Program-made: the position numbers and the translations under genes | In this document: piece after piece, positions 33,945 through 43,025 of the stretch | How positions within the stretch are numbered: position 1 is the first letter of the stretch | Layout: each line of letters opens with the position of its first letter | From: Lentzea waywayandensis | GTDB taxonomy: Bacteria > Actinomycetota > Actinomycetes > Mycobacteriales > Pseudonocardiaceae | Reading direction: 5' to 3' | Length of the DNA stretch: 64,000 nt | NCBI RefSeq assembly: GCF_900115955.1 | Contig: NZ_FOYL01000006.1 | Span: 277,849 to 341,848, forward strand | Notes under the pieces: model-generated | The model's database searches: none | Told to the model about the DNA's origin: nothing | Seen by the model: only the letters and a program-made list of their open reading frames with translations

Positions 33945-35411
33945 TCAGCAGGTGGCGAAGTCGTCCAGGAGTGCCGAGGCCACCTCGACGTCCGGGCTGA
34001 GCTGGCGGTCGGACATGTCCGGGTTGAGCTTCGACTCGGCGGTCTCGAAGGCGGACCGCAGTGCCGGGGTTTGAGGGGTGATGCCGCGTAGTCGCAGAGC
34101 ACGGACGGCGGCGACGACCTCGCAGGCGAGGACGAGGCGGAACGCGGTCAGGGAGCGCAGGGCCTGGGATGCGGACTGGAAGGCGAAGCTCGAGTTCTCC
34201 TCCTGGCCGCGCGACACCACGGCGTTGCCGATGCTCGCGGGTTCGGCGAGGGTGCGGACCTCGGCGAGCGCCGAGTTGGCGCTGTATTCGAGGATCATCA
34301 CGCCCGAGCTGCCGGGGACGCCCTCCGCCAGGAACGGGCGCAGGCCGGTGAAGCTCGGTTCCACCAGCGTCGCCAGGCGGGCGGTCGAGATGTGGCCGGT
34401 GTGCAGCATCGACAGCCGGAGCCGGTCCAGCGCCTGGCCCAGGTACGCGCTGTGGAAGGCGCCGTGGTGGTAGGCGGCGTCGTCCTCCGGGCCGAAGTGG
34501 TCGGAGACGATCAGCGGGTTCTCGGCGGCGGCGTTGAACTCGACGTCCAGGACGCGGGCGAGGTCGGTGGCGGCGTCGACGGCCGGGCCGTGGATCTGCG
34601 GGAAGCAGCGGTAGCCGAACGGGTCCTGGATGCGTGCGGCCGGGCGTGGCGGGTCGCCGATCAGGCGGCGCATCTCCGCGGCCACCGCGACCTGGCCTGG
34701 GTGCGGGCGGCCCAGGTGGACGCGTTCGTCGTAGGCCTCGGCGGCTCCGTCCACCGCGAGGAACGACAGCGCGGCTACCACGTGTGTGGCCTTGAGCAGG
34801 TGGTGCGCGTCCTGCCAGGCCAGGCCCGCCATGCCGATGGTGAGCGCATTGCTGCTGATCAACGCCAGCGCGTCGCCCGAGTCGAGCTCGATCGGGTCCG
34901 GGGTCTGGGTGGAGCCGAGCCAGTAGCGCTCGCCGAGCAGGGTCAGGCCGGTCTCGGCCAGCGCGGTCAGGTCGCCGGTGCCGATGGCGCCGTACTCGTG
35001 CACGCCGGGGTAGCAGCTGCTGTTCAGAGCAGCCAGCAGCGCGTCGGCCACGGCTCTGCGCACGCCGGCGCCGCCCGCGAGGAGTTGGTTGAGGCGCACG
35101 ACCATCATGGCGCGCACCTGTTCCTCGGGGAGCATGCCGCCGAGTCCGCCCGCGTGGCTGCGCAGCAGGCGCAGGCCGTGCTCGGCCCAGCCTTCCGTGC
35201 TGACGATCTGGTCGCGGTTGGCGCCAACACCGGTCGTGCGGCCGTACACCTGTCGTCGCACCACGAGCCGCTGGCTCGCTCCCCACGACGCTTCGAGGCG
35301 TGCGACGCCATCAGCGTGCAGCGCTACCGGGGAGTGGTACCGCGCGACGCGCACCACGTCGTCGGCGCTGAGGGACTGACCGTCCAGCACGACAGGGGAG
35401 TCTTCGACCAT
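33945..35411 (-). CDS. Aromatic amino acid lyase (HAL/PAL) homologue with altered MIO triad
   Basis: A 488-residue homologue of histidine/phenylalanine ammonia-lyases. Tyr56 in YGRTTGVGANR matches the catalytic tyrosine loop. YRCFPQIHGPAVDA, FNAAAENPLIVSD and SRGQEENSSFAF match the lower active-site blocks. The MIO-forming Ala-Ser-Gly is replaced by Gly144-Thr145-Gly146 in YGAIGTGDLTAL, and LINGT is replaced by LISSN. The self-made MIO electrophile may therefore form poorly or not at all. The ATG at 35411 is divergent from the SNF2 gene with 30 bp between. The frame extends far upstream antisense to SNF2, but that part is not homologous. Confidence 0.85.
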   Translation of the reverse strand: MVEDSPVVLDGQSLSADDVVRVARYHSPVALHADGVARLEASWGASQRLVVRRQVYGRTTGVGANRDQIVSTEGWAEHGLRLLRSHAGGLGGMLPEEQVRAMMVVRLNQLLAGGAGVRRAVADALLAALNSSCYPGVHEYGAIGTGDLTALAETGLTLLGERYWLGSTQTPDPIELDSGDALALISSNALTIGMAGLAWQDAHHLLKATHVVAALSFLAVDGAAEAYDERVHLGRPHPGQVAVAAEMRRLIGDPPRPAARIQDPFGYRCFPQIHGPAVDAATDLARVLDVEFNAAAENPLIVSDHFGPEDDAAYHHGAFHSAYLGQALDRLRLSMLHTGHISTARLATLVEPSFTGLRPFLAEGVPGSSGVMILEYSANSALAEVRTLAEPASIGNAVVSRGQEENSSFAFQSASQALRSLTAFRLVLACEVVAAVRALRLRGITPQTPALRSAFETAESKLNPDMSDRQLSPDVEVASALLDDFATC

Positions 35412-35441
35412 GGCACCAATGTGAGCACATAGGGTTCGGAG

Positions 35442-38417
35442 GTGCTCGTACTGCATGGCCTGTGCACGACCGACGGCGTCCTCGCGCTGTGGGCCGAAGA
35501 CTCCGGGCTGCCCGCACGCAGCGAGAGCACGCGACGGGACGCACCGCACCCGTTCGCGGCGACGGCCGAGTCGCTGGCCGCCGCGCTCGGGCAGGAACCG
35601 CTCAAAACGACCACGCGGGCGTTGCTGTTGCCGTCGTTCTCGTCGGGTCCGATGGCCTCGCCCGAGCTGGTCCGCGACCCGCTGACGGCGGGACGGGCGC
35701 CGCGCGGCAAGGTCCAGCTGCGGCAGTGGGGTGTCCCCACGATCCGTCTCGACGGCGCCCCGGAGCTCGGCGGCGAGATGCGGCTGAGCGACTCCGCGCG
35801 GTTCGTGTTCGACGTGGCAGGGTTCGCCGCCGACCTGGTCGACCGCGGCCGCGTGCTGCCCTCGGTCGCGCCGGAGCGGGCCGTCGCGCGGTGGGTGCCG
35901 GTGTTGTCGGGAACGGACTCGGCGCGGTTCGCGGCACTGCAGGCCGCGATGCCGCCCGCCTGCCGGTGCGAGGAGATCGTCAGCGACCCCGCAGAGCTGG
36001 TGCGCGCGGCCCTCACGACCGCGGTCGACGAGCAGGTGCGGAGCCGGTTGAACGGCACGGCGCTCGCTCCGGCACGACGTGGCCGCGTGACGACGGCGGA
36101 GTCGTGGCTCGCCGCGCTCACCAGCGAGCCCGCGTTCGACGCCGACCCGGTCGAGCTCTACGAACTGCGCGAGCACCTGGACCGCTGGCGGGACAGCGCG
36201 GGCAACGAGAGCCCGGTGCGAACGTGCTTCCGGCTGCGCTCGCCCGAGCAGCGCGAGGACGACGAGTGGGCCATCGAGTTCCTGCTGCAGGCCGTCGACG
36301 AGCCGAGCGTTCTCGTGCCCGCGCACCAGGTGTGGTTCGCGGACGACGGCGTGCTGCGGCGCTGGATCCCGGCACCTCAGGAACACCTGCTGGCCGACCT
36401 CGGCCGCGCGAGCAAGCTGCACCCCGAGCTGGACGAGGCGTTGCGCGGCTCGCACCCGGCCGAGATGGAGGTCGACGCGGAGGGTGCGTACCGGTTCTTG
36501 ACCGCGGCGCCGGTGCTGGCGCAGGCGGGGTTCGGCGTGCTGCTGCCCTCGTGGTGGCAGCAGACGACGAAACTCGGCCTGAAGCTCACCGCGAAGAGCC
36601 GCGGCACGGCCGGAACCGTCGCCAAGGAGAGCGAGATCGGCCTTAAGTCCATTGTGGACTACAAGTGGGAGCTCGCCCTCGGCGAGGACACGCTGACCGA
36701 TGCCGAGCTGGCCGAGCTGGCCAGAGCCAAGGTGCCGCTGGTCAAGGTGCGCGGCCAGTGGGTGCAGGTCGATCAGAAACGGCTCGCCGCGGGACTCGCG
36801 TTCCTCAAGCGCGGCGGCGGGCAGATGACCGCCGCCGAGATCATGCTCCACAGTGGACTCACCGAGGAGGACGAGAGCCTGCCGCTCCCGCTGATGTCCG
36901 TCGAGGCCGACGGCTGGCTCGGCGACCTGCTGTCCGGCAAGGCCGACGAGCAGATCGAACCCGTTGAGCCGCCGGCGAACTTCCTCGCGCAGCTGCGCCC
37001 GTACCAGCAGCGCGGCCTGGCCTGGCTCGCGTTCCTCGACAAGATCGGCCTGGGCGCGTGCCTCGCCGACGACATGGGCCTTGGCAAGACCGTTCAGCTG
37101 CTGGCGCTGGAATCGTTGAACCGCAGCCACGGCAAGAGGCCGCCCACGTTGCTGATCTGCCCGATGTCCGTCGTCGGCAACTGGCAACGCGAGGCGGCGC
37201 GGTTCACCCCGGAACTCTCGGTGCACGTGCACCACGGCGCGGACCGCCTGGACGGCGACGCGCTGCGCGAAGCCGTGGAGAGCAACGACCTCATCCTCAC
37301 CACCTACGCGCTGGCCGCCCGCGACGCCGACGCGCTGAGCGACCTCACCTTCGACCGCGTGGTGCTCGACGAGGCGCAGAACATCAAGAACAGCGCGACC
37401 CGCCAGTCCCAGGCCGTGCGGCAGATCAAGGCACGCCACCGCGTCGCGCTGACCGGCACACCCGTCGAGAACCGCCTGGCCGAACTCTGGTCGATCATGG
37501 ACTTCGCCAACCCCGGCGTGCTGGGCACGGTCAACACGTTCCGCGCCCGCTTCGCCGTCCCGGTGGAGCGCCACAACGACCAGGACGCCGCCGCCCGCCT
37601 GCGCAAGATCACGAACCCGTTCGTGCTGCGCCGCGTGAAGACCGACCCGCGCATCATCAGCGACCTGCCCGACAAGGTCGAGATGCGCCAGCTGTGCAAC
37701 CTCACCACCGAGCAGGCCTCGCTCTACCAGGCCGTAGTCAACGACATGCTGGAGAAGATCGAGGAAGCGGAAGGCATCGGCCGCAAGGGACTGGTGCTCG
37801 CGACCATGTCGAAGCTCAAGCAGGTCTGCAACCACCCGGCCCACTTCCTCGGCGACGGCTCCCGCGTCGCCGGCCGCTCCGGCAAGCTCGCGCGTCTGGA
37901 GGAAGTGCTGGAGGAAGTGCTCGCCGAGGGCGACAAGGCGTTGTGCTTCACCCAGTTCACCGAGTTCGGCAGCATGCTCGTGCCCTACCTGGCCGCGCGC
38001 TTCGACACCGAGGTGATGTTCCTGCACGGCGGCACGAACAAGGCCTCCCGCGACCGCATGGTCGAGCGCTTCCAGGACAGGAAGGGCCCGTCGCTGTTCC
38101 TGTTGTCCTTGAAAGCGGGCGGCACCGGCCTCAACCTCACCGCCGCCAACCACGTGATCCACCTGGACCGCTGGTGGAACCCGGCGGTCGAGGACCAGGC
38201 GACCGACCGCGCGTTCCGGATCGGCCAGCGCCGCAACGTGCAGGTGCGCAAGTTCGTCTGCATCGGCACGCTGGAAGAACGCATCGACGCCATGATCGAG
38301 GAGAAGCGCGCCCTGGCCCAGCTGGTGGTCGGCGCCGGCGAGAACTGGCTCACCGACCTGTCCACCGCGCAACTGCGGGACCTGTTGACGCTGTCCGGGG
38401 AGGCCATCGGTGAGTGA
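35442..38417 (+). CDS. SNF2-family DEAD/DEAH-type helicase
   Basis: A 991-residue ATPase of the bacterial SNF2 (HepA/YwqA-like) group. Residues about 1-450 are the bacterial SNF2-associated domain. The helicase core begins LRPYQQRGLAWLAFLDKIGLG. Walker A is DDMGLGKT and motif II is DEAQNIKN. TGTPVENRLAELWSIMDF (motif III), SLKAGGTGLNLTAAN (V) and QATDRAFRIGQ (VI) are all intact. It likely translocates on duplex DNA or remodels bound proteins. The GTG at 35442 lies 6 nt after TAGGGT. The stop overlaps the SWIM gene by 8 bp. Confidence 0.93.
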   Translation: MLVLHGLCTTDGVLALWAEDSGLPARSESTRRDAPHPFAATAESLAAALGQEPLKTTTRALLLPSFSSGPMASPELVRDPLTAGRAPRGKVQLRQWGVPTIRLDGAPELGGEMRLSDSARFVFDVAGFAADLVDRGRVLPSVAPERAVARWVPVLSGTDSARFAALQAAMPPACRCEEIVSDPAELVRAALTTAVDEQVRSRLNGTALAPARRGRVTTAESWLAALTSEPAFDADPVELYELREHLDRWRDSAGNESPVRTCFRLRSPEQREDDEWAIEFLLQAVDEPSVLVPAHQVWFADDGVLRRWIPAPQEHLLADLGRASKLHPELDEALRGSHPAEMEVDAEGAYRFLTAAPVLAQAGFGVLLPSWWQQTTKLGLKLTAKSRGTAGTVAKESEIGLKSIVDYKWELALGEDTLTDAELAELARAKVPLVKVRGQWVQVDQKRLAAGLAFLKRGGGQMTAAEIMLHSGLTEEDESLPLPLMSVEADGWLGDLLSGKADEQIEPVEPPANFLAQLRPYQQRGLAWLAFLDKIGLGACLADDMGLGKTVQLLALESLNRSHGKRPPTLLICPMSVVGNWQREAARFTPELSVHVHHGADRLDGDALREAVESNDLILTTYALAARDADALSDLTFDRVVLDEAQNIKNSATRQSQAVRQIKARHRVALTGTPVENRLAELWSIMDFANPGVLGTVNTFRARFAVPVERHNDQDAAARLRKITNPFVLRRVKTDPRIISDLPDKVEMRQLCNLTTEQASLYQAVVNDMLEKIEEAEGIGRKGLVLATMSKLKQVCNHPAHFLGDGSRVAGRSGKLARLEEVLEEVLAEGDKALCFTQFTEFGSMLVPYLAARFDTEVMFLHGGTNKASRDRMVERFQDRKGPSLFLLSLKAGGTGLNLTAANHVIHLDRWWNPAVEDQATDRAFRIGQRRNVQVRKFVCIGTLEERIDAMIEEKRALAQLVVGAGENWLTDLSTAQLRDLLTLSGEAIGE

Positions 38418-39237
38418 GCACTGGTCGGGCGATCGCCCCCGCTACGGCAAGACCATCAAGGTGGACAACGGTCTCAAGGCGACGAGCAAGCGCGGTGACA
38501 TCGGCGCCACCTGGTGGTCGCGACGGTTCATCGAGGTGCTGGAGTCGTTCGGCATGGGCGGCCGGCTGACCCGCGGCCGCAACTACGCGCGGCAGGGCCA
38601 GGTTCTGTCGTTGTCGCTGTCCACGAGCATGGTCATCGGCCTGGTGCAGGGCTCGCGTCCCACCCCGTACAAGACGCGGATCGCGATCAAGTCGTTCACC
38701 GGCCAGGAATGGCAGCGCATCGAGCACGCCCTGGCCGGGAAAGCCCTGTACGCGGCCAAGTTGCTGGCCGGCGAGATGCCCGCCGACATCGAGACGCTGT
38801 TCGCCTCGCTGGGGCTGCGGCTCTTCCCCGCGACGCAGCGCGAGCTGACGATGGACTGCAGCTGCCCGGACTGGGAGGTGCCGTGCAAGCACCTCGCCGC
38901 CACCTGCTACCTGCTGGCCGAGTCGTTCGACAAGGACCCGTTCGAGATCCTCGCCTGGCGTGGCCGCGGCCGTGAGGAACTGCTCGACCGCCTCCGCGCG
39001 CTGCGTGGAACCGTGCGTTCCGCTGTGGCTCGCGAGGAGGCGCCGCCGCTGACGAGGTGCCTGGACACGTTCTGGCAGAAGCAGACCGCCACGAGCATCA
39101 ACCTCGGTGACCCGACCGCGGCCGTGCGCGCGGACGCGGTGCTCGATCAGCTCGACGGTGTGCCGATCACGGTGGGCCGGTCGTCGCTGGCCGACCTGTT
39201 GCGTCCGGCGTATCTCGCCTTGAAACCCGGCGACTGA
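38410..39237 (+). CDS. SWIM zinc-finger protein, SNF2 partner
   Basis: A 275-residue protein with a SWIM finger, CSCPDWEVPCKH (CxCx7CxH), at about residues 149-160. The N-terminus (GDIGATWWSRRFIEVLESFGMGGRLTRGRNYARQGQV) is typical of the family. SWIM domains bind DNA or protein. It overlaps the SNF2 gene by 8 bp, like the ywqA-ywqB pair of Bacillus, so the two should work in one DNA-handling complex. Which process they serve is not established. The 3' end is 14 bp from the convergent esterase gene. Confidence 0.9.
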   Translation: MSEHWSGDRPRYGKTIKVDNGLKATSKRGDIGATWWSRRFIEVLESFGMGGRLTRGRNYARQGQVLSLSLSTSMVIGLVQGSRPTPYKTRIAIKSFTGQEWQRIEHALAGKALYAAKLLAGEMPADIETLFASLGLRLFPATQRELTMDCSCPDWEVPCKHLAATCYLLAESFDKDPFEILAWRGRGREELLDRLRALRGTVRSAVAREEAPPLTRCLDTFWQKQTATSINLGDPTAAVRADAVLDQLDGVPITVGRSSLADLLRPAYLALKPGD

Positions 39238-39251
39238 ACCGGGTCGTGTGA

Positions 39252-41435
39252 TCAGATCCGGCCGAGGCGCAGGAACACCGACTCGCCAGGAGCGTCGTCC
39301 AGACCGTCGTTGTCCACGACGCCGACCAGTCGCTGGAACGGCCCGCCGCCGATCACGGCGAGGCCTTCCGGCTTGTCGTGCGTGGCGGCGCCGTCCGCCT
39401 TGAGCGCAGGAACGAGGTCCCTGGCCTGCTTCTTGGACACCAGCGGCTTCTCGGTGCCGGCGGGCACCGGCGTCAGAGCGCCGATGTCGACGCGGTAGAC
39501 CTTCTTGGTCTTGGCCGCGTCACCGCGCTGGTTGTCGCGTTCGAGGATGAGCAGCGTGCGGTCGTTCAGCGCGGTGATCTCGGACAGGCCGATCCACGCA
39601 CCGGCCTGCGGCGCGTCGAGCGGGTACGCGGCGAACGCCCACTCACCGGTCGCCGGAGTGAACCGCGCCAGCGTGGCCTGGCCGGGCCTGTCGGCCTTCC
39701 ACTCGCGCTGCACGGCGAGCCACACCTGCTCGGACCTGCCGCCGCCGATCACGGTCACGCCTTCGAACCCGTTGCCGGTGGCGGTCTTCGCGATCGCCTC
39801 CGGCAGCGGGATCTCCCTGACGACAGCGCCGTCCGTGCTCACTTCCACGAGCAGGTTCGGCTTCTGCTTGCCGTCACCCTCGACCGCGACCCAGTAGCCG
39901 CCGCCCTTGCGCGCGGCGATGCCCTCGCCGTCGTAACCGACCGGCTTGCCGTCCTTCGTGAGCGTCAGCTCCTTGCGGACCTTCGCTGGTGCCGACACGG
40001 TGTCGATGGTCAGGATCCGGGTCGGGCTGTAGGCCGCGTCCGTCACGGCGACGACGTCGCGGTGGTTGCCCGGGATGCCGGAAAGTCCCGACAGCGCACC
40101 GAATCCGATGCCGTCCGACACGATCGACGGCGTGCCCTGGTTGTGCGCCAACGACAACGCCAGCGGCTTGCGGGTCAGGCGGTACCCGCTGAGCGACGAG
40201 CGGATGCCGTCCGCGGCCGAATCCTCCTCCGCCGCGACGACGAGCGTGCCGGTCGCGGGAATCGGCAGCAGGCCCTCCGGTCCGACGCCGGTCGGCAGCG
40301 CCTGAAGGAAACGCGGCCTGCGCGGGTTGTTCACGTCGTACACCGCGACGAGGTTCGCGCGTTCCATGCCGACGAACGCGTACCTGTCGCGCCCGAACGT
40401 GGCGACGGCCAGGCCTTCCGGCTCGACGCCCTTGTTGTCCGACCGGCCGTCCGGGTACTGCCCCTGCTTGCCGGCGATCTGCTGAAGCTCGTTGCCCGAG
40501 GAGAACACGACCTTGCCGGAGTCCGCGTCGAAGATCGTCCACGTGCGCGAGCCGCCGACGTAGTCACCCTCGTCGGCGGTGCCGAGCGTGTGGTCGTCCA
40601 GCCAGGCGACGGCGTCGGGCTCACGGGCGGCGGTGATGGTCTCGCTGGGCGAGAACTTTCCGTCGTCCGCGGTGTCGATGCCGCTCACCGTGGCCGTGCC
40701 AGCCGAGAAGTGCTTCACGAGCCTGCCGGAACGCAGGTCCACGATCGCGATGTGGTTGTTCTCCTGCAGCGTCACCGCCACCTGGTCGCGCCCGTTGATG
40801 CTGACGTACTCCGGCTCCGGATCGGTCGGCGCGACCTGCGCGATCCCGGTCAGCTCGACCTTGCGCAGCTGCCACGACGCCGGCCCGCGCCCGACCAGGT
40901 CGACGATGGTCAGGAAACCCGCGGGGGCCTGCGGGATCGCGCCTTCGTCGACGTCCTCGTCGCGCTCGTTCTCGATCGCGATGGCCGCGTACCGGCCGTC
41001 CTTGGAGATGTCGATCGAGTCCGGCTGGCCACCGAGGTCGTGCGTGGCCACGACTTCCCGCTTGCCGAGATCCACGACCACCAGCACGCCAGACGGCTCG
41101 GCGAACGACTTCGACGTGTTGACCGCGACCAGCGCGAGCCCGCCGATGACGTCGACGGACGTCGGCTCACCGGGCATCGGCAGCACACCGTCCGGCGTGA
41201 GCTTCTGACTCGCCTTGGCGAACCCGATCCGGCGACCGGGCGAGTCGGTGTAGACGACCAGCTTGCCGTCCGCGGTGGCGGCGGCGATCTCGGCGGCCGT
41301 GTGCTCACCCGGCGAGCTGTTCCGGAACACCGACATCGTGTCGAAACGCTGGAACCGTGCCGGCACGGACGCCTCGGCGGGCGCGGCCGACACGAGCAAC
41401 ACCAAGGCCACCAGGCCTGTGCACAACCGGACCAC
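39252..41435 (-). CDS. Secreted choice-of-anchor/esterase-like phytase-family protein
   Basis: A 727-residue exported protein. The GTG at 41435 starts a signal peptide (VVRLCTGLVALVLLVSA, cut near AEA) and follows GAGGAG. Residues about 30-440 form a WD40/YVTN-like propeller (choice-of-anchor I type: PGRRIGFAKASQKLTPDG, LVVVDLGKREVVATHDLGG, IAIVDLRSGRLVKHFSAGT). Residues about 460-727 match the esterase-like activity of phytase domain: GYDGEGIAARKGGGYWVAVEGDG, GNGFEGVTVIGGG, LSEITALNDRTLLILERDN and HDKPEGLAVIGGG. The likely activity is phosphoester or lactone hydrolysis outside the cell, unproven. Confidence 0.85.
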   Translation of the reverse strand: MVRLCTGLVALVLLVSAAPAEASVPARFQRFDTMSVFRNSSPGEHTAAEIAAATADGKLVVYTDSPGRRIGFAKASQKLTPDGVLPMPGEPTSVDVIGGLALVAVNTSKSFAEPSGVLVVVDLGKREVVATHDLGGQPDSIDISKDGRYAAIAIENERDEDVDEGAIPQAPAGFLTIVDLVGRGPASWQLRKVELTGIAQVAPTDPEPEYVSINGRDQVAVTLQENNHIAIVDLRSGRLVKHFSAGTATVSGIDTADDGKFSPSETITAAREPDAVAWLDDHTLGTADEGDYVGGSRTWTIFDADSGKVVFSSGNELQQIAGKQGQYPDGRSDNKGVEPEGLAVATFGRDRYAFVGMERANLVAVYDVNNPRRPRFLQALPTGVGPEGLLPIPATGTLVVAAEEDSAADGIRSSLSGYRLTRKPLALSLAHNQGTPSIVSDGIGFGALSGLSGIPGNHRDVVAVTDAAYSPTRILTIDTVSAPAKVRKELTLTKDGKPVGYDGEGIAARKGGGYWVAVEGDGKQKPNLLVEVSTDGAVVREIPLPEAIAKTATGNGFEGVTVIGGGRSEQVWLAVQREWKADRPGQATLARFTPATGEWAFAAYPLDAPQAGAWIGLSEITALNDRTLLILERDNQRGDAAKTKKVYRVDIGALTPVPAGTEKPLVSKKQARDLVPALKADGAATHDKPEGLAVIGGGPFQRLVGVVDNDGLDDAPGESVFLRLGRI

Positions 41436-42112
41436 TGGTCCTCCTCGAACAGCTCGGAGGCGCGCAGTGTGGCTGATCGAGTCGTCCGCGGGGTGAACGT
41501 TCGCTGATCTTCTGGGGTGGTTCGGGTTCAGGGCGGACGGCATCGCTTGGGGGAGTGGGCAGATCGGGCTGGAGGGGCCTCCTTTCTGCATCGACTGCCT
41601 CAGCGGCCCGAGGGAGATTTGGGGTTGAGGCGGGTGATTCGGGGCGAGGGAGCGGTTTCTGGTTGAGAGGTGGTTGGGGGTGCGTTGAAGCGATGCGTCG
41701 GCTGAAGGGCTGTGGGATGCCGTGGCTGCGGGATCCGTTGGGGGCAGGTGTGAGCGCGGCGCGACCTGGATCGTGGCGCGCGTGGGTCAGGCCTTGGCCG
41801 CCGGTGGCGAGAGGTGGCCGGGTGCCGATGTCGCGGGATCCGTTGGGGGTGCTGGGGTTCGGGCGCGTTCAGGCGCGGGAGGCAGCGTGGCTCGGATCGT
41901 GGGCGGCGGCGGGTGAGGGTTGTGCGCCAGCGGCGCGGGACAGCCTGAAGCCGCGGGTGCTAGCAGGGAAGGGTGGGCCGTGCACCCGTTGGGCGCTGTG
42001 CGGTCCGGGCGCGGTGGCGGGTGTGCGCGGAGGGCGAGGCGGCTCGGGTCACTTGGCGGACGGGTTGGTGGTGAGTGGGTGGGCGGCTGCGGGGCCGCCC
42101 TTGCCCGGAGGG
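41436..42112 (+). other. 677-bp G-rich intergenic stretch
   Basis: No gene is supported. The plus strand is strikingly richer in G than C, a skew unlike the coding DNA around it. Frames are open on the plus strand, but their products are Gly/Arg/Trp-rich with no family features, and the longest runs antisense through glsB. A 17-bp direct repeat and other degenerate copies are present, so decayed duplicated DNA is possible. Confidence 0.55.
41728..41848 (+). repeat. Direct repeat with 104-bp period
   Basis: GCGGGATCCGTTGGGGG occurs at 41728-41744 and again at 41832-41848. Downstream of each copy a looser GGATCGTGG match follows at about 41770 and 41897, suggesting a degenerate tandem duplication of roughly 100 bp. 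Confidence 0.6.
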
Positions 42113-42385
42113 TCAGCGGTGGAGTTTCGGCCTGGAGCGGTTGGCCAGCAGGGTCACGCCGGCGCCGGCGAGGCCTACCTGCAGGGCCAGTTCGATCCAG
42201 TCGATTCCCGGGGTGTTCGCAACGCCCAGGACGGTGGCGGCCGCGGTGCCCAGCAGGGCGGCGACGATGCCTACGAGGATGGTCGCGAGCAGCGAGACGT
42301 GTTGCCTGCCTGGGATCACCAGGCGGCCCAGGCCGCCGATGATGGCTCCGAAGAGCAACGCGGTGAACAAGCCGCCGATTTCCAC
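42113..42385 (-). CDS. GlsB/YeaQ/YmgE family stress membrane protein
   Basis: A 90-residue protein with three hydrophobic segments (LFTALLFGAIIGGLGRLVI, LLATILVGIVAALLGTAAATVLG, IELALQVGLAGAGVTLLA). GAIIGGLGRLVIPG is the transglycosylase-associated-protein signature of the GlsB/YeaQ family, linked to general stress and envelope homeostasis. The GTG at 42385 follows GGGGGT. It is flanked by a G-rich non-coding stretch downstream. Confidence 0.88.
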   Translation of the reverse strand: MEIGGLFTALLFGAIIGGLGRLVIPGRQHVSLLATILVGIVAALLGTAAATVLGVANTPGIDWIELALQVGLAGAGVTLLANRSRPKLHR

Positions 42386-42448
42386 TGTTTACCCCCTGAG
42401 ACTCTGGTGCTTGCTACTCCAGGGTCCGCTTGGCGCGGGGCCCGCGAA

Positions 42449-42931
42449 TCAGGTCTTTCCCTGAGTGGCCCCTGACTTTCCCCCTAGCAGCACGGCGGCT
42501 GTGGCGGAGAGCTCGCGGCCGGGGACGTCCGGATCGCAGCCCACCCTGGCCAGGCGGGCGCGGATGGCGGTGGGGGAGCGCTGCATGTCGTCGGCCAGGG
42601 ACCTGATCAGCGTGGGAGAGGGGGCGTCGGTCGGGGTGAGCCAGGTGGTGCGCAGTTCGGTGTCGAGGGATTCGGTCCAGGGCTGGTTGGCGTTCGCGTG
42701 GCGGGACGCGCGGCTGCGCAGGCGTGTGTGGGCGCCCAGGACGCGGGCGAGGAGCTTGCCGATCGTGGTGCCGCCCTCGACCGGCAGCCGGAGGCGGCCG
42801 TCCGCGACCACCTCGCCAGAGTCGAGCGAGCCCAGCAGGTCGAGCACCATCGATTCGTCGGAGTCGGTCGTCGCGCTCAGCCGGTAGTTGACCTCGCCGA
42901 GCTTGATCTCGTTGTGGAAGGTGGATGTCAT
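42449..42931 (-). CDS. Hypothetical protein with a C-terminal HTH-like segment
   Basis: A 160-residue protein I do not recognise. The first half (MTSTFHNEIKLGEVNYRLS) looks like a small beta domain. The second half ends TLIRSLADDMQRSPTAIRARLARVGCDPDV, which resembles the helix-turn-helix of helicase-associated or Myb-like modules with the phrase SPTAIRARLARVG. It is 63 bp upstream of glsB on the same strand. DNA binding is a guess. Confidence 0.6.
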   Translation of the reverse strand: MTSTFHNEIKLGEVNYRLSATTDSDESMVLDLLGSLDSGEVVADGRLRLPVEGGTTIGKLLARVLGAHTRLRSRASRHANANQPWTESLDTELRTTWLTPTDAPSPTLIRSLADDMQRSPTAIRARLARVGCDPDVPGRELSATAAVLLGGKSGATQGKT

Positions 42932-43025
42932 GGGGTCGACGTTAGGGAGGGGGTCTGACGCTTTTTCCGGGTTGGGTCTCTGGGGATGCCGTTGTGCGGC
43001 GGGAGTTCACTCGAAGGGGTGGGGG

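Noticed and set aside
35412-38372. A minus-strand frame of about 990 codons continuing upstream of the ammonia-lyase gene
   Set aside because: It is antisense to the SNF2 helicase gene, has no homology pattern, and lies upstream of a good ATG for the lyase. High GC keeps such frames open.
41555-42475. A 306-codon plus-strand frame in the G-rich stretch
   Set aside because: It runs antisense through glsB, is Gly/Arg/Trp-rich with no family motif, and has no ribosome site. It is treated as non-coding.
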